DNA from: an uncultured Devosia sp.
GTDB lineage: Bacteria; Pseudomonadota; Alphaproteobacteria; Rhizobiales; Devosiaceae
Assembly: GCF_946479885.1 (NCBI RefSeq)
Contig: NZ_CAMLHM010000020.1
Location: 1 to 54,953, forward strand
Length of the DNA: 54,953 bases
Direction: 5' to 3'
In this document: positions 26,787 through 34,204 of the stretch, in pieces
Position numbering within the stretch: position 1 is the first letter of the stretch
Layout of the letters: every line of letters begins with the position of its first letter
Position numbers and translations under genes: made by a program
Notes under the pieces: model-generated
The model's input: only the letters and a program-made list of their open reading frames with translations
Database searches by the model: none
Told to the model about the DNA's origin: nothing

Positions 26787-27773
26787 TCAATCCTCCCGTT
26801 TCAGCGGGCGGGACATCAGCCCCGCAACAACAGTGGTAATATCGGCCTGGCCGCTCAGCACGGCATGCACGGCTGCGATCAGCGGCGCCTCGACATCGAG
26901 GCTCTTGGCGAGCGCCTCGGCGACGGGGGTCGTCGCGACCCCCTCGGCCAGCCCGGCACCCCCCGAGATGATGGCCTCGACCGACTGCCCACGGCCCAGG
27001 GCCATGCCGAACTGGTAATTGCGCGACTGCACCGACGTGCAGGTCAGCGTCAGGTCGCCCAGCCCGGCCAGCCCGGTCAGCGTTGCCGCCGAGCCGCCCA
27101 TGGCCGAGACCATGCGCGCCATTTCGGCAAAGGCCCGGGCAATCAGCGCCGAGCGCGCCGAAGCGCCCAGGCCGGCGCCCTCCACCGCCCCGCAGGCCAG
27201 CGCGTAGACATTCTTGAGCGCCCCGGCGATCTCGACGCCGATACGATCGTCGGCGGCGTAGGGGCGAAAGCTCGGACCGGCCAAAGCCGCGGCCAGGGCC
27301 GAGGTCTGCATGGCATCATCGCCCGCCAGCGTCACCGCCGTGGGCCGCCCGGCCGCCACATCGGCGGCAAAGCTGGGGCCCGACAGCACGAAGGGAATGG
27401 CGTGCGGCGCCATATCGAGGAGGATTTCGCTCTGCCGGTCGAGTGTGCCGGTTTCGAGGCCCTTGGCCGACAGCACCACCGGCTTTCCCGCCAGCAGCGC
27501 CGGATCGAGCGCCGCGAGGGCCGCGCGGCTCGATTGCGCGGGCACGGCGAGGATGACGATATCGGCCACGGCAGCCGCGAGCGTGGCCGAAACAGCGCTG
27601 TGCAGCACCTGGCCACCAAGATACCGGCTGTTTGTATGTTGAGAATTGATCTCATCGACCTGGCCGGCATCGCGCGCCACCAGTGAGACCTGGCGCCCCG
27701 CCATGGCCGCGGCTTGCGCAAGCGCGCTGCCCCAGGCCCCGCCGCCGATGACGCTGACGCTTTCAAGCCGCAT
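26787..27773 (-). CDS. gpsA: NAD(P)+ glycerol-3-phosphate dehydrogenase
   Basis: Reduces dihydroxyacetone phosphate to sn-glycerol-3-phosphate for phospholipid synthesis. ATG 27773 gives 328 residues starting [20 protein letters not shown] (dinucleotide motif). Also seen are VLSAKGLE, the catalytic region [15 protein letters not shown], and [20 protein letters not shown]. It overlaps the end of tsaD by 11 bases and continues into YciI, in one operon. Confidence 0.96.
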   Translation of the reverse strand: MRLESVSVIGGGAWGSALAQAAAMAGRQVSLVARDAGQVDEINSQHTNSRYLGGQVLHSAVSATLAAAVADIVILAVPAQSSRAALAALDPALLAGKPVVLSAKGLETGTLDRQSEILLDMAPHAIPFVLSGPSFAADVAAGRPTAVTLAGDDAMQTSALAAALAGPSFRPYAADDRIGVEIAGALKNVYALACGAVEGAGLGASARSALIARAFAEMARMVSAMGGSAATLTGLAGLGDLTLTCTSVQSRNYQFGMALGRGQSVEAIISGGAGLAEGVATTPVAEALAKSLDVEAPLIAAVHAVLSGQADITTVVAGLMSRPLKRED

Positions 27774-28842
27774 TGGGAGCAACCTTCATGTCTTCGAGGT
27801 CGAGCGGCCAGCGCGGCCGGGCGGTGAACTCAAATCCGTCATGCACGCCCAGGGCGAAGCGCTCGGCCCCGGCCCAGGCCACCATGGCACCATTGTCGGT
27901 GCAGAGCGCAATGGGGGGCACGACGAGCGTGGCACCGGCCTCGGCGCAGACCGCGCGCAGGGCCGAACCGATGCTCTGATTGGCAGCAACGCCACCGGCA
28001 ACGACCAGCCGCATCTCCTGCCCCGGAAATTCGGCTGCAAACTTCTCCAGCGCCTGGCGCGAGCGCGTGGCGACGATTTCGGCGACGGCGGCCTGGAAGC
28101 TGGCTGATATGTCAGCGACATCAGCGTCGCTGAGCGGCGCCAGCGCTTCAGCCTGCAACCGCACCGCGGTCTTGAGGCCGGAAAAGGAAAAATCGAGCCG
28201 CGCCTCACGCAGCAGCGGGCGCGGGAACTTGAAGCGCCTGGGATCGCCGGACTTGGCGATCTGCTCGACGGCCGGGCCACCAGGGTGACCCAGCGTCAAA
28301 AGCTTGGCCACCTTGTCGAAGGCTTCGCCCAGGGCATCGTCGATCGTGGTGCCCCAGCGCTCGTAATCGCCGACGCCACGCACCAGCACGAACTGGCTGT
28401 GGCCGCCCGAGACCAGCAGCATCAGATAGGGGAACTGCACGCCATCGGTGAGGCGCGCCGTCAGCGCATGGGCTTCCAGGTGATTGACCGCGATCAGTGG
28501 CTTGCCGAGCGCTGCGGCCAGCCCCTTGGCGGTGGTGAGCCCCACCAGCACGCCGCCGATCAGCCCCGGACCGGCCGTGGCCGCGATGGCGTCGACATCG
28601 GCGAGTGCGACACCGGCTTCGCGGCAGGCCTGGGCGATGATGTGGTCGAGATAGGTGACATGGGCGCGCGCCGCCAGTTCGGGCACCACGCCGCCGAATG
28701 CCGCATGTTCATCGAGCTGGCTGCGCACCACATTGGAACGAATAGTGCCCCTGCCGAATTCGTCGCGCACGACCAAGGCTGCCGCGGTTTCGTCGCAGCT
28801 GGTCTCTATGCCGAGGATAATGGCTGGCGCTTGCCCGGTCAC
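27763..28842 (-). CDS. tsaD: tRNA N6-adenosine threonylcarbamoyltransferase TsaD
   Basis: Transfers threonylcarbamoyl to A37 of tRNAs, with TsaB/TsaE. The ASKHA-fold protein has [14 protein letters not shown] at its start, [12 protein letters not shown], the metal-binding [15 protein letters not shown], and the C-terminal [15 protein letters not shown] 28842 puts the first conserved segment near residue 8 (359 residues). Another GTG at 28875 is possible, so the start is uncertain. The gene diverges from hemC across about 57 bases. Confidence 0.95.
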   Translation of the reverse strand: MTGQAPAIILGIETSCDETAAALVVRDEFGRGTIRSNVVRSQLDEHAAFGGVVPELAARAHVTYLDHIIAQACREAGVALADVDAIAATAGPGLIGGVLVGLTTAKGLAAALGKPLIAVNHLEAHALTARLTDGVQFPYLMLLVSGGHSQFVLVRGVGDYERWGTTIDDALGEAFDKVAKLLTLGHPGGPAVEQIAKSGDPRRFKFPRPLLREARLDFSFSGLKTAVRLQAEALAPLSDADVADISASFQAAVAEIVATRSRQALEKFAAEFPGQEMRLVVAGGVAANQSIGSALRAVCAEAGATLVVPPIALCTDNGAMVAWAGAERFALGVHDGFEFTARPRWPLDLEDMKVAPNAA

Positions 28843-28899
28843 GACGAACTGGTTACTCCACCTTGTAGCCCGCACTGCCTACTATAGGACGAAAACAGA

Positions 28900-29844
28900 T
28901 TGCAATCGCAGACACCCTTCGCCCGGATCGGAACGCGCGGCAGCCCGCTGGCGCTGGCCCAGGCGCGGCTGGTGCGACGCCTGCTATGCCAGGCGCATGG
29001 CGTGACCGAGGATGACATCGTCATCGACGTCATTTCCACGGGCGGCGATCGAAGCCAGGCCAGCAATGCCAGCCTGATCGAAATCGGCGGCAAGGGCCTG
29101 TTCACCAAGGAAATCGACGAGGCCATGCTGGCCGGACGCGTCGATATCGGCGTGCATTCGAGCAAGGACGTGGCGACCCGCCTGCCCGAGGGTATTGCGC
29201 TGGTCGCCTTCCTCGAGCGCGAGGATGTACGCGACGCCTTCATGTCGGTGAAGGTGCAGAGCCTGGATCACCTGGCCGAGCGCGCCAAATTCGGCACCTC
29301 GTCCATCCGCCGCACCGCACAGGTTCTGCGGGTGCGGCCGGACCTTGAGATTGTGCCCTTCCGCGGCAATGTCGGCACCCGCCTGCAGAAGCTGCTCGAC
29401 GGCGTGGCCGATGCCACCATGCTGGCCATGGCCGGGCTCAACCGGCTGGGCGAAGGCCATCGCGCCACGGCGCTGCTCGACCCCGAAATCTTCATGCCGG
29501 CCCCCGCCCAGGGCGCCATCGGCCTTGCCGTGCGCAGCGACGACAGCCGCATGGCCGGTATCGTGGCGGCGCTCGACCATGCGCCGACGCATCTGGCGAT
29601 ATCGGCCGAACGCGCCATGCTGGCGGTGCTTGACGGCTCGTGCCGCACGCCGGTCGGGGCACTGAGCCGCCTCGATGGCCAGACGCTTGTGCTCAAGGGG
29701 CAGATCCTGAGCCTCGACGGCAAGACCGCCTTCGAGGCCGCCGCCTCTGGGACCGATCCGGTCGCGCTCGGCCGGCAGGTGGGCGACGACCTGATCGCCC
29801 AGGCCGGAACCGAGTGGCTGGCACAATGGGCTGCCATATCGTGA
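28900..29844 (+). CDS. hemC: Hydroxymethylbilane synthase
   Basis: Joins four porphobilinogens into hydroxymethylbilane in heme synthesis. The 314-residue protein has RIGTRGSPLALAQA, DVISTGGDRS, GVHSSKDVATRLPEG, SSIRRTAQVL and the cofactor-binding Cys in LDGSCRTPVGA. The start is TTG 28900 with AGGA about 10 bases before it; no ATG is available nearby. It heads the heme/membrane operon hemC-hemD-Mic60-like-hemY. Confidence 0.96.
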   Translation: MQSQTPFARIGTRGSPLALAQARLVRRLLCQAHGVTEDDIVIDVISTGGDRSQASNASLIEIGGKGLFTKEIDEAMLAGRVDIGVHSSKDVATRLPEGIALVAFLEREDVRDAFMSVKVQSLDHLAERAKFGTSSIRRTAQVLRVRPDLEIVPFRGNVGTRLQKLLDGVADATMLAMAGLNRLGEGHRATALLDPEIFMPAPAQGAIGLAVRSDDSRMAGIVAALDHAPTHLAISAERAMLAVLDGSCRTPVGALSRLDGQTLVLKGQILSLDGKTAFEAAASGTDPVALGRQVGDDLIAQAGTEWLAQWAAIS

Positions 29845-29846
29845 GA

Positions 29847-30566
29847 ATGCTGGTGACACGGCCCGAGCCGGACGCCCAGGCGACGCTGGCGCGGCTGGAC
29901 GCGCTGGGTATTGCCGCCACGGCGGCGCCGCTCATGGTGCGCCAGACGCTCGATGCCAGCCTGCCGCCGCCGGACGGCTTTACCGCCATGGTGCTGACAT
30001 CAGCCAATGCCGTGCGCTCGCTGCTCGAGCGCGGCGTGCTCGAGCACTACCGGCACCTGCCGGTCTTTGCCGTGGGCGACCGCACGGCGCGCGAGGCCAG
30101 CGAGGCCGGCTTCGAGCGGGTCAGCAGCGCCGCCGGCGCATTCCAGGACCTGGTCAATGCCATGACCATTGCCCGCGTACCGGGGCCGATCTTCTACCCC
30201 ACCGGCAAGCACCAGAGCGCCGATCTGGCCAAGGCGCTGGCGCCGTTGGGTGTGATGGTGGCGACAGCCAAGATCTACGACATGGTGGCCACCGACGCCT
30301 TGCCCGAACAGGTGCTGGCCGAGCTGGGCAGCGAGATCGGGGCGGTGCTGGCCTATTCGCGCCGCTCTGCCGAGATCTTTGCCACCCTGGCGGCCAGCCT
30401 GCCGCGCGAGAAACGAAGCAAGCTGGCCATGCTGTGCCTCTCCGAAGCCGTGGCCGAGCCGCTGCTGGAGGCGCGCTTCAGCCGCATCAGCCTCGCGGAC
30501 CGACCCGATGAAGACGCCATGATGGCACTCGCGCTGGCTTTTGCCCGCGAGCAAACTACGCCATGA
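29847..30566 (+). CDS. hemD: Uroporphyrinogen-III synthase
   Basis: Cyclises hydroxymethylbilane with inversion of ring D. The 239 residues are poorly conserved as usual for HemD. MLVTRPEPDAQATLARLDALG, FTAMVLTSANAVRSLLE, VFAVGDRTAREASEAGF and FYPTGKHQSADLAKALAPLG are recognisable. ATG 29847 lies two bases after the hemC stop; GTG 29841, overlapping that stop, is an alternative. Position after hemC supports the call. Confidence 0.92.
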   Translation: MLVTRPEPDAQATLARLDALGIAATAAPLMVRQTLDASLPPPDGFTAMVLTSANAVRSLLERGVLEHYRHLPVFAVGDRTAREASEAGFERVSSAAGAFQDLVNAMTIARVPGPIFYPTGKHQSADLAKALAPLGVMVATAKIYDMVATDALPEQVLAELGSEIGAVLAYSRRSAEIFATLAASLPREKRSKLAMLCLSEAVAEPLLEARFSRISLADRPDEDAMMALALAFAREQTTP

Positions 30567-30594
30567 TCGGCACCCAAGAAGAGGACATCCTGCA

Positions 30595-31836
30595 ATGGCC
30601 GATACCAAGGGCAACGACTCCAAGCCGGGCGAAAGCAAGACCGGCCCGGTAAAGCCACCAGTGCTCGATCTCAAGGCCCGCGAGACGAGCGCCGCCAAGC
30701 CCGAGCCTGCGGCCGAAACCAAGCCCGAGCCCAAGCTGGACGCCAAGACCGCAGCTGCCAAGGAACCGCCAATGCGGGCCAAGCCGCCCGAAGCCGACTC
30801 CACGGGTCGTGGCTTCGGCTTTGGCCCCGCCCTTCTGGGCGGCGTATTGGGCCTCGCCGCCGCCTATGGCCTGGCCTGGTTTGGCCTCTGGCCAACCACC
30901 CCTGCGCCGACCCCGGCGGCCGATCCGCGCCTGGCGCAGCTGGCGACGGCCGTGCCCGAACTCGAGACCGTGACCCAGACTACCCAGTCCGAACTGGCAG
31001 CCCTCAACCAGCGCATCGGCGCGCTTGAGACGGCGCCCGCCGCTGCCGCCAGCCCGGCTGCTGCTGCGGCCGAGCCGGCCGATCTCAGCGGCGTCGAGGC
31101 GGATATTGCCGCGCTGACCACGCGCATTGATACGCTGGCGGCGACTCCTGCCCCCGCCGCCGATACCGGCGCCACCGAGGCACTGCGCACCGAGCTGGCG
31201 GCCCTCGGCACCCGGCTCGACGAAGTGGCAGCGCGCCTCGGCACGGCCGAGGCAGGCCTGCGCACGCTCGACACCACCATGACCGAGACCACCGCCACCC
31301 TGGCCGACCAGCCCAGCGATATCGGCGCCGTGCTGCAGCTGCCGCTGATTCTCTCGGGCTTCGAGACGGCCTTCGCCACCGGCCGGCCCTTTGCCACCGA
31401 ACTGGGCGCCCTGCGCGCCGCCGTGCCCGACGCGGACATACCCACCGACATCGCCAACAAGGCTGAAGCCGGCCTGGTCCGACCCGACATCATCGCCAGC
31501 CGCTTCGCCACAGTCTTGCCGGCCATGCTGGCCGGGCGCCCGGCCAATGCCGACGCGCAATGGCAGGATGGCGCGCTCGACTGGTTCCGCTCGGCCATCG
31601 CCCTGCGGCCGACAGGCGAGATCGAGGGCGATACGCCCGAAGCACTGATGTCGCGCCTCGAAGGCGCCATTGCCCGGCGCGATTTCGTTACCGCCGAAAC
31701 CCTGCTGGCCGACCTACCCGCCCCCATGCTCGCCGCGGGTGAGGATGTGCCGGCCCTGGTAACCGAACAGGCGGAGGCCGCCCGCTTCCTCGATGCCCTG
31801 CGCGCCAGCGCTCTCACTGGCGAGGTTGCCCAATGA
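30595..31836 (+). CDS. Mitofilin/Mic60-like inner-membrane protein
   Basis: 413 residues: a cytoplasmic Lys/Pro/Ala-rich N-terminus (1-75), one membrane helix near FGPALLGGVLGLAAAYGLAWFGLW (80-103), a long periplasmic Ala/Thr/Glu coiled-coil (115-250) and a folded C-terminal helical domain (260-413, with a mitofilin-like signature region FETAFATGRPFATELGALRAA). This is the architecture of alphaproteobacterial mitofilin (Mic60 homologue), which is known to sit between hemD and a HemY-domain gene, as it does here. Mic60 bends and tethers membranes in mitochondria and intracytoplasmic membranes. Identification relies on architecture and context. Confidence 0.82.
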   Translation: MADTKGNDSKPGESKTGPVKPPVLDLKARETSAAKPEPAAETKPEPKLDAKTAAAKEPPMRAKPPEADSTGRGFGFGPALLGGVLGLAAAYGLAWFGLWPTTPAPTPAADPRLAQLATAVPELETVTQTTQSELAALNQRIGALETAPAAAASPAAAAAEPADLSGVEADIAALTTRIDTLAATPAPAADTGATEALRTELAALGTRLDEVAARLGTAEAGLRTLDTTMTETTATLADQPSDIGAVLQLPLILSGFETAFATGRPFATELGALRAAVPDADIPTDIANKAEAGLVRPDIIASRFATVLPAMLAGRPANADAQWQDGALDWFRSAIALRPTGEIEGDTPEALMSRLEGAIARRDFVTAETLLADLPAPMLAAGEDVPALVTEQAEAARFLDALRASALTGEVAQ

Positions 31837-33200
31837 TCCGCCTCGCCTCCTGGATAACCGGCAGCCTGGTCATCGCGGCGCTCGCGGCCTGGCTCATCTC
31901 CCTGCCGGGCACGCTGACGCTGGAGGCGGCTGGCTATCGCATGCAGCCCCGGCTGGGCGCGGCGGTTTTCATGTTCATTGTCGTCGCCATCGTGGTGATC
32001 GCGCTCTGGGCCATCATCCGGCGCATCCTGTCTGCCCCGCGCAACATGGCGCGGCGCACCCGCGAACGCCGCCGCGAACAGGGTGTGGAAGCCCTGTCCG
32101 ATGCCATCGTGGCCCTCCAGGCCGGCGACCCGGCCCGTGCCCGGCTGCTAGCGCGCGAAGCCCAGGCGCGCCTGCCCGCCAATGCCGCGGCGCGCCTGCT
32201 CGAAGCCCGTGCCGACCTGGCCCTAGGCGACATGCCGGCCGCCCGCGAGCATTACCGCGCCCTCATCGCCAGCGAGAAGACCGCCGTCGCCGCACTGACC
32301 GGGCTCTATGACCAGGCGCGCGCCCAGCACCGGCCGGAAGCGGCCCTGACCTTTGCGCGCAAGGCCCTGGCGCTGGCGCCGCAAAGCGGCTGGGCCGCCG
32401 ATGCAGTGTTCGACGACCTGACCCGGCGCGGCCAATGGGCCGATGCGGTGGCCATGGTCAATGCCGAACAGGCCACGAGCCGCGAGGAGCGGGCGCGCAA
32501 GCGCCGGCGCCAGGCCGTGATCGAAACCGCCCGCGCCCGCGAGGCCGAAACCAGCCAGCCGCTGGCAGCACTCGACCACGCCCTGACGGCGCTCAAGCTG
32601 CTGCCCGATTTCGTGCCCGCCGCGCTGATCGCCGCCCGCATCCACATCAACCGCGGCGAAACCCGCAAGGCCATGAGCCTGCTGCGCCGCATCTGGCGCG
32701 CCACCGGCCATCCCGATATCGCCGCGCTCTACGCCCATGCCCAGCCGGGCGCCTCGGCCGTCGAACGCCTCAAGCGCCTGGGCGAAATCATCGAGACCCC
32801 GCCACCCCATCGTGCCGCCGGCATGGCTTTGGCCCGCGCTGCCATCGATGCCTATGACTGGCCGCTGGCCCGCAATGCCTTGGCCCCCTTCATCGGCCCT
32901 GATGCGACCCAGGGTGTGGCCAGCCTCATGGCCGAAATCGAAGAGGGCCAGAGCGGTGACCAGGGCAAGGCGCGCGAGTGGCTGGCCCGTGCCGTGCGCG
33001 CCCCGCGCGACCCGGCCTGGACCGCCGATGGCCTGGTCAGCGACGAATGGGAGCCCATGTCCCCGGTAACGGGCAAGCTCGACGCCTTCGAATGGAAAGT
33101 GCCGATGACCGTCACCGCGCGCGCCGCCAGTGAACCGGCCGTGCCGCAATTGCCGGGCGAAGTTTCCTTGCCTCTTGCACCGGCCGCCAACCCAACGTAA
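31833..33200 (+). CDS. HemY N-terminal domain, TPR-containing membrane protein
   Basis: 455 residues with two N-terminal helices (ASWITGSLVIAALAAWLISLPG and FMFIVVAIVVIALWAIIRRIL), the HemY_N domain, then TPR-like helical pairs (AREHYRALIASEKTAVAALTGLYDQAR..., AMSLLRRIWRATGHPDIAALYA). HemY proteins occur beside heme genes and Mic60, but their biochemical role is unclear. The start overlaps the preceding stop (ATGA). Despite the name it is unrelated to protoporphyrinogen oxidase. A long Arg/Ala-rich low-complexity stretch lies at 75-110. Confidence 0.88.
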   Translation: MIRLASWITGSLVIAALAAWLISLPGTLTLEAAGYRMQPRLGAAVFMFIVVAIVVIALWAIIRRILSAPRNMARRTRERRREQGVEALSDAIVALQAGDPARARLLAREAQARLPANAAARLLEARADLALGDMPAAREHYRALIASEKTAVAALTGLYDQARAQHRPEAALTFARKALALAPQSGWAADAVFDDLTRRGQWADAVAMVNAEQATSREERARKRRRQAVIETARAREAETSQPLAALDHALTALKLLPDFVPAALIAARIHINRGETRKAMSLLRRIWRATGHPDIAALYAHAQPGASAVERLKRLGEIIETPPPHRAAGMALARAAIDAYDWPLARNALAPFIGPDATQGVASLMAEIEEGQSGDQGKAREWLARAVRAPRDPAWTADGLVSDEWEPMSPVTGKLDAFEWKVPMTVTARAASEPAVPQLPGEVSLPLAPAANPT

Positions 33201-33213
33201 AAGGCCAGCCGTT

Positions 33214-33289
33214 GCCGCATTAGCTCAGTTGGTAGAGCACATCATTCGTAATGATGGGGTCAGGTGTTCGAGTCACCTATGCGGCACCA
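33214..33289 (+). tRNA. tRNA-Thr (anticodon CGT)
   Basis: Full cloverleaf: acceptor GCCGCAT/ATGCGGC, D arm GCTC...GAGC, anticodon stem CATCA/TGATG with loop TTCGTAA (anticodon 33247-33249), T arm beginning near GGTGTTCGAGTCACC, discriminator A and encoded CCA. It reads ACG threonine codons. It lies 13 bases after the HemY-domain gene and could be read through from that operon. Confidence 0.97.
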
Positions 33290-33305
33290 TTCCTCCCCGA
33301 CAGTG

Positions 33306-34070
33306 TCAGGCCGTTTCGCTTTCGCGCTCGCGCATGGACTGCGCCAGGCGTGCCGTCGGCCGGATGATGCGCCCGCTGGCCTGCGCGCTGGTGTCGAACA
33401 GCGCCTGCCGCTCTTCCGCCGTTGAATCGAAGAACGGATAGCGCTGCAGCACGCGCGGCAGCATGACCGGAATATAGGAGGCGAAGAGGCATACCGGGAA
33501 GGTGAGCTCGCCCCAATAGCCCTCGCCGGCCAGCTGCTCGGAACCGAAGACCCGCCTGTAGAACGCCACATGCTCCGGCCGCACCGAGGAGATGCAGTAG
33601 GTCGAATTGAAATGCGCACAGGCCATGACGGCCGTCCGCAGCGTGAGATAGGGCAGCGCCGGGAAGGCCAGCGACGCATCGTGATCGGCAGTGAACCGGC
33701 TCGGATCGATATAGCTGCCGCCCTTGGCGATGATATCGCCGAGCACATCGGGCCAGATCGCCGCGCTGGGCGAGGTCGGGTTTTGGGCGGTGGCGATATG
33801 GAGGCGGATCGAGCTGACCAGCTGGTCGTCGATATAGACGCCAAAACAGTGGCAATTGTCCGCATCGTCATAGACGTCGCGGGTCATCTGCTGGGAATTG
33901 ACGGGAATGAACTCCTCCCGCCGATAGGCCTCGTAGCGCAGCCGGTAGACCGGATCGAGTTGCTCCTGGGGTGAGACGCGCCGGTAATGCAGGCGATCGA
34001 GGATATCGATCAGGCTCAAGGCAAAACGCGACGACGTCCCGGACGCCGCCCTTTGGGATGCCGAACTCAT
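33306..34070 (-). CDS. FeeM-like N-acyl amino acid synthase (GNAT/LuxI-like fold)
   Basis: 254 residues. The region RLHYRRVSPQEQLDPVYRLRYEAYRREEFIP and YDDADNCHCFGVYIDDQLVSSIRLHIA matches the N-acyl amino acid synthase FeeM domain, which resembles autoinducer synthases (YRLRYEAY, D...C..FGV..D..LV.SIRLH) and uses acyl-carrier-protein substrates. Products of relatives are long-chain N-acyl amino acids. Function is inferred. The ribosome site GGGAG lies within a hairpin (34079-34096), so translation may be controlled. There is no LuxR-type partner nearby. Confidence 0.8.
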   Translation of the reverse strand: MSSASQRAASGTSSRFALSLIDILDRLHYRRVSPQEQLDPVYRLRYEAYRREEFIPVNSQQMTRDVYDDADNCHCFGVYIDDQLVSSIRLHIATAQNPTSPSAAIWPDVLGDIIAKGGSYIDPSRFTADHDASLAFPALPYLTLRTAVMACAHFNSTYCISSVRPEHVAFYRRVFGSEQLAGEGYWGELTFPVCLFASYIPVMLPRVLQRYPFFDSTAEERQALFDTSAQASGRIIRPTARLAQSMRERESETA

Positions 34071-34078
34071 TACTAAAC

Positions 34079-34096
34079 TCCCGCAACTGCGCGGGA
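34079..34096 (-). promoter_or_regulatory. Hairpin enclosing the FeeM-like gene's Shine-Dalgarno
   Basis: TCCCGC (34079-34084) pairs with GCGGGA (34091-34096) in the 5' leader. In mRNA sense the downstream arm is GCGGGA followed by GUUUAGUA then AUG, so the GGGAG ribosome site forms part of the stem. Melting or a ligand would be needed for full translation. This is inference from sequence. Confidence 0.5.
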
Positions 34097-34129
34097 CATT
34101 AAGCTTTTGTTAGGCATAATCCCAAGGGC

Positions 34130-34171
34130 AAAAAGCGGCGACCGTCGCTCGCCAAAAGCTCGAGCGTCGCC
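34130..34171 (-). terminator. Rho-independent terminator of the GGDEF-EAL gene
   Basis: Read leftward: GGCGAC-GCTCG, loop, CGAGC-GACG-GTCGCC, then GC and TTTTT. The imperfect two-part stem with a T-run lies 33 bases after the stop of the GGDEF-EAL gene. It separates that gene from the FeeM-like gene. Confidence 0.8.
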
Positions 34172-34204
34172 GATATCGGTGGTTTGTCAGATGGTTAAGG
34201 CGAG

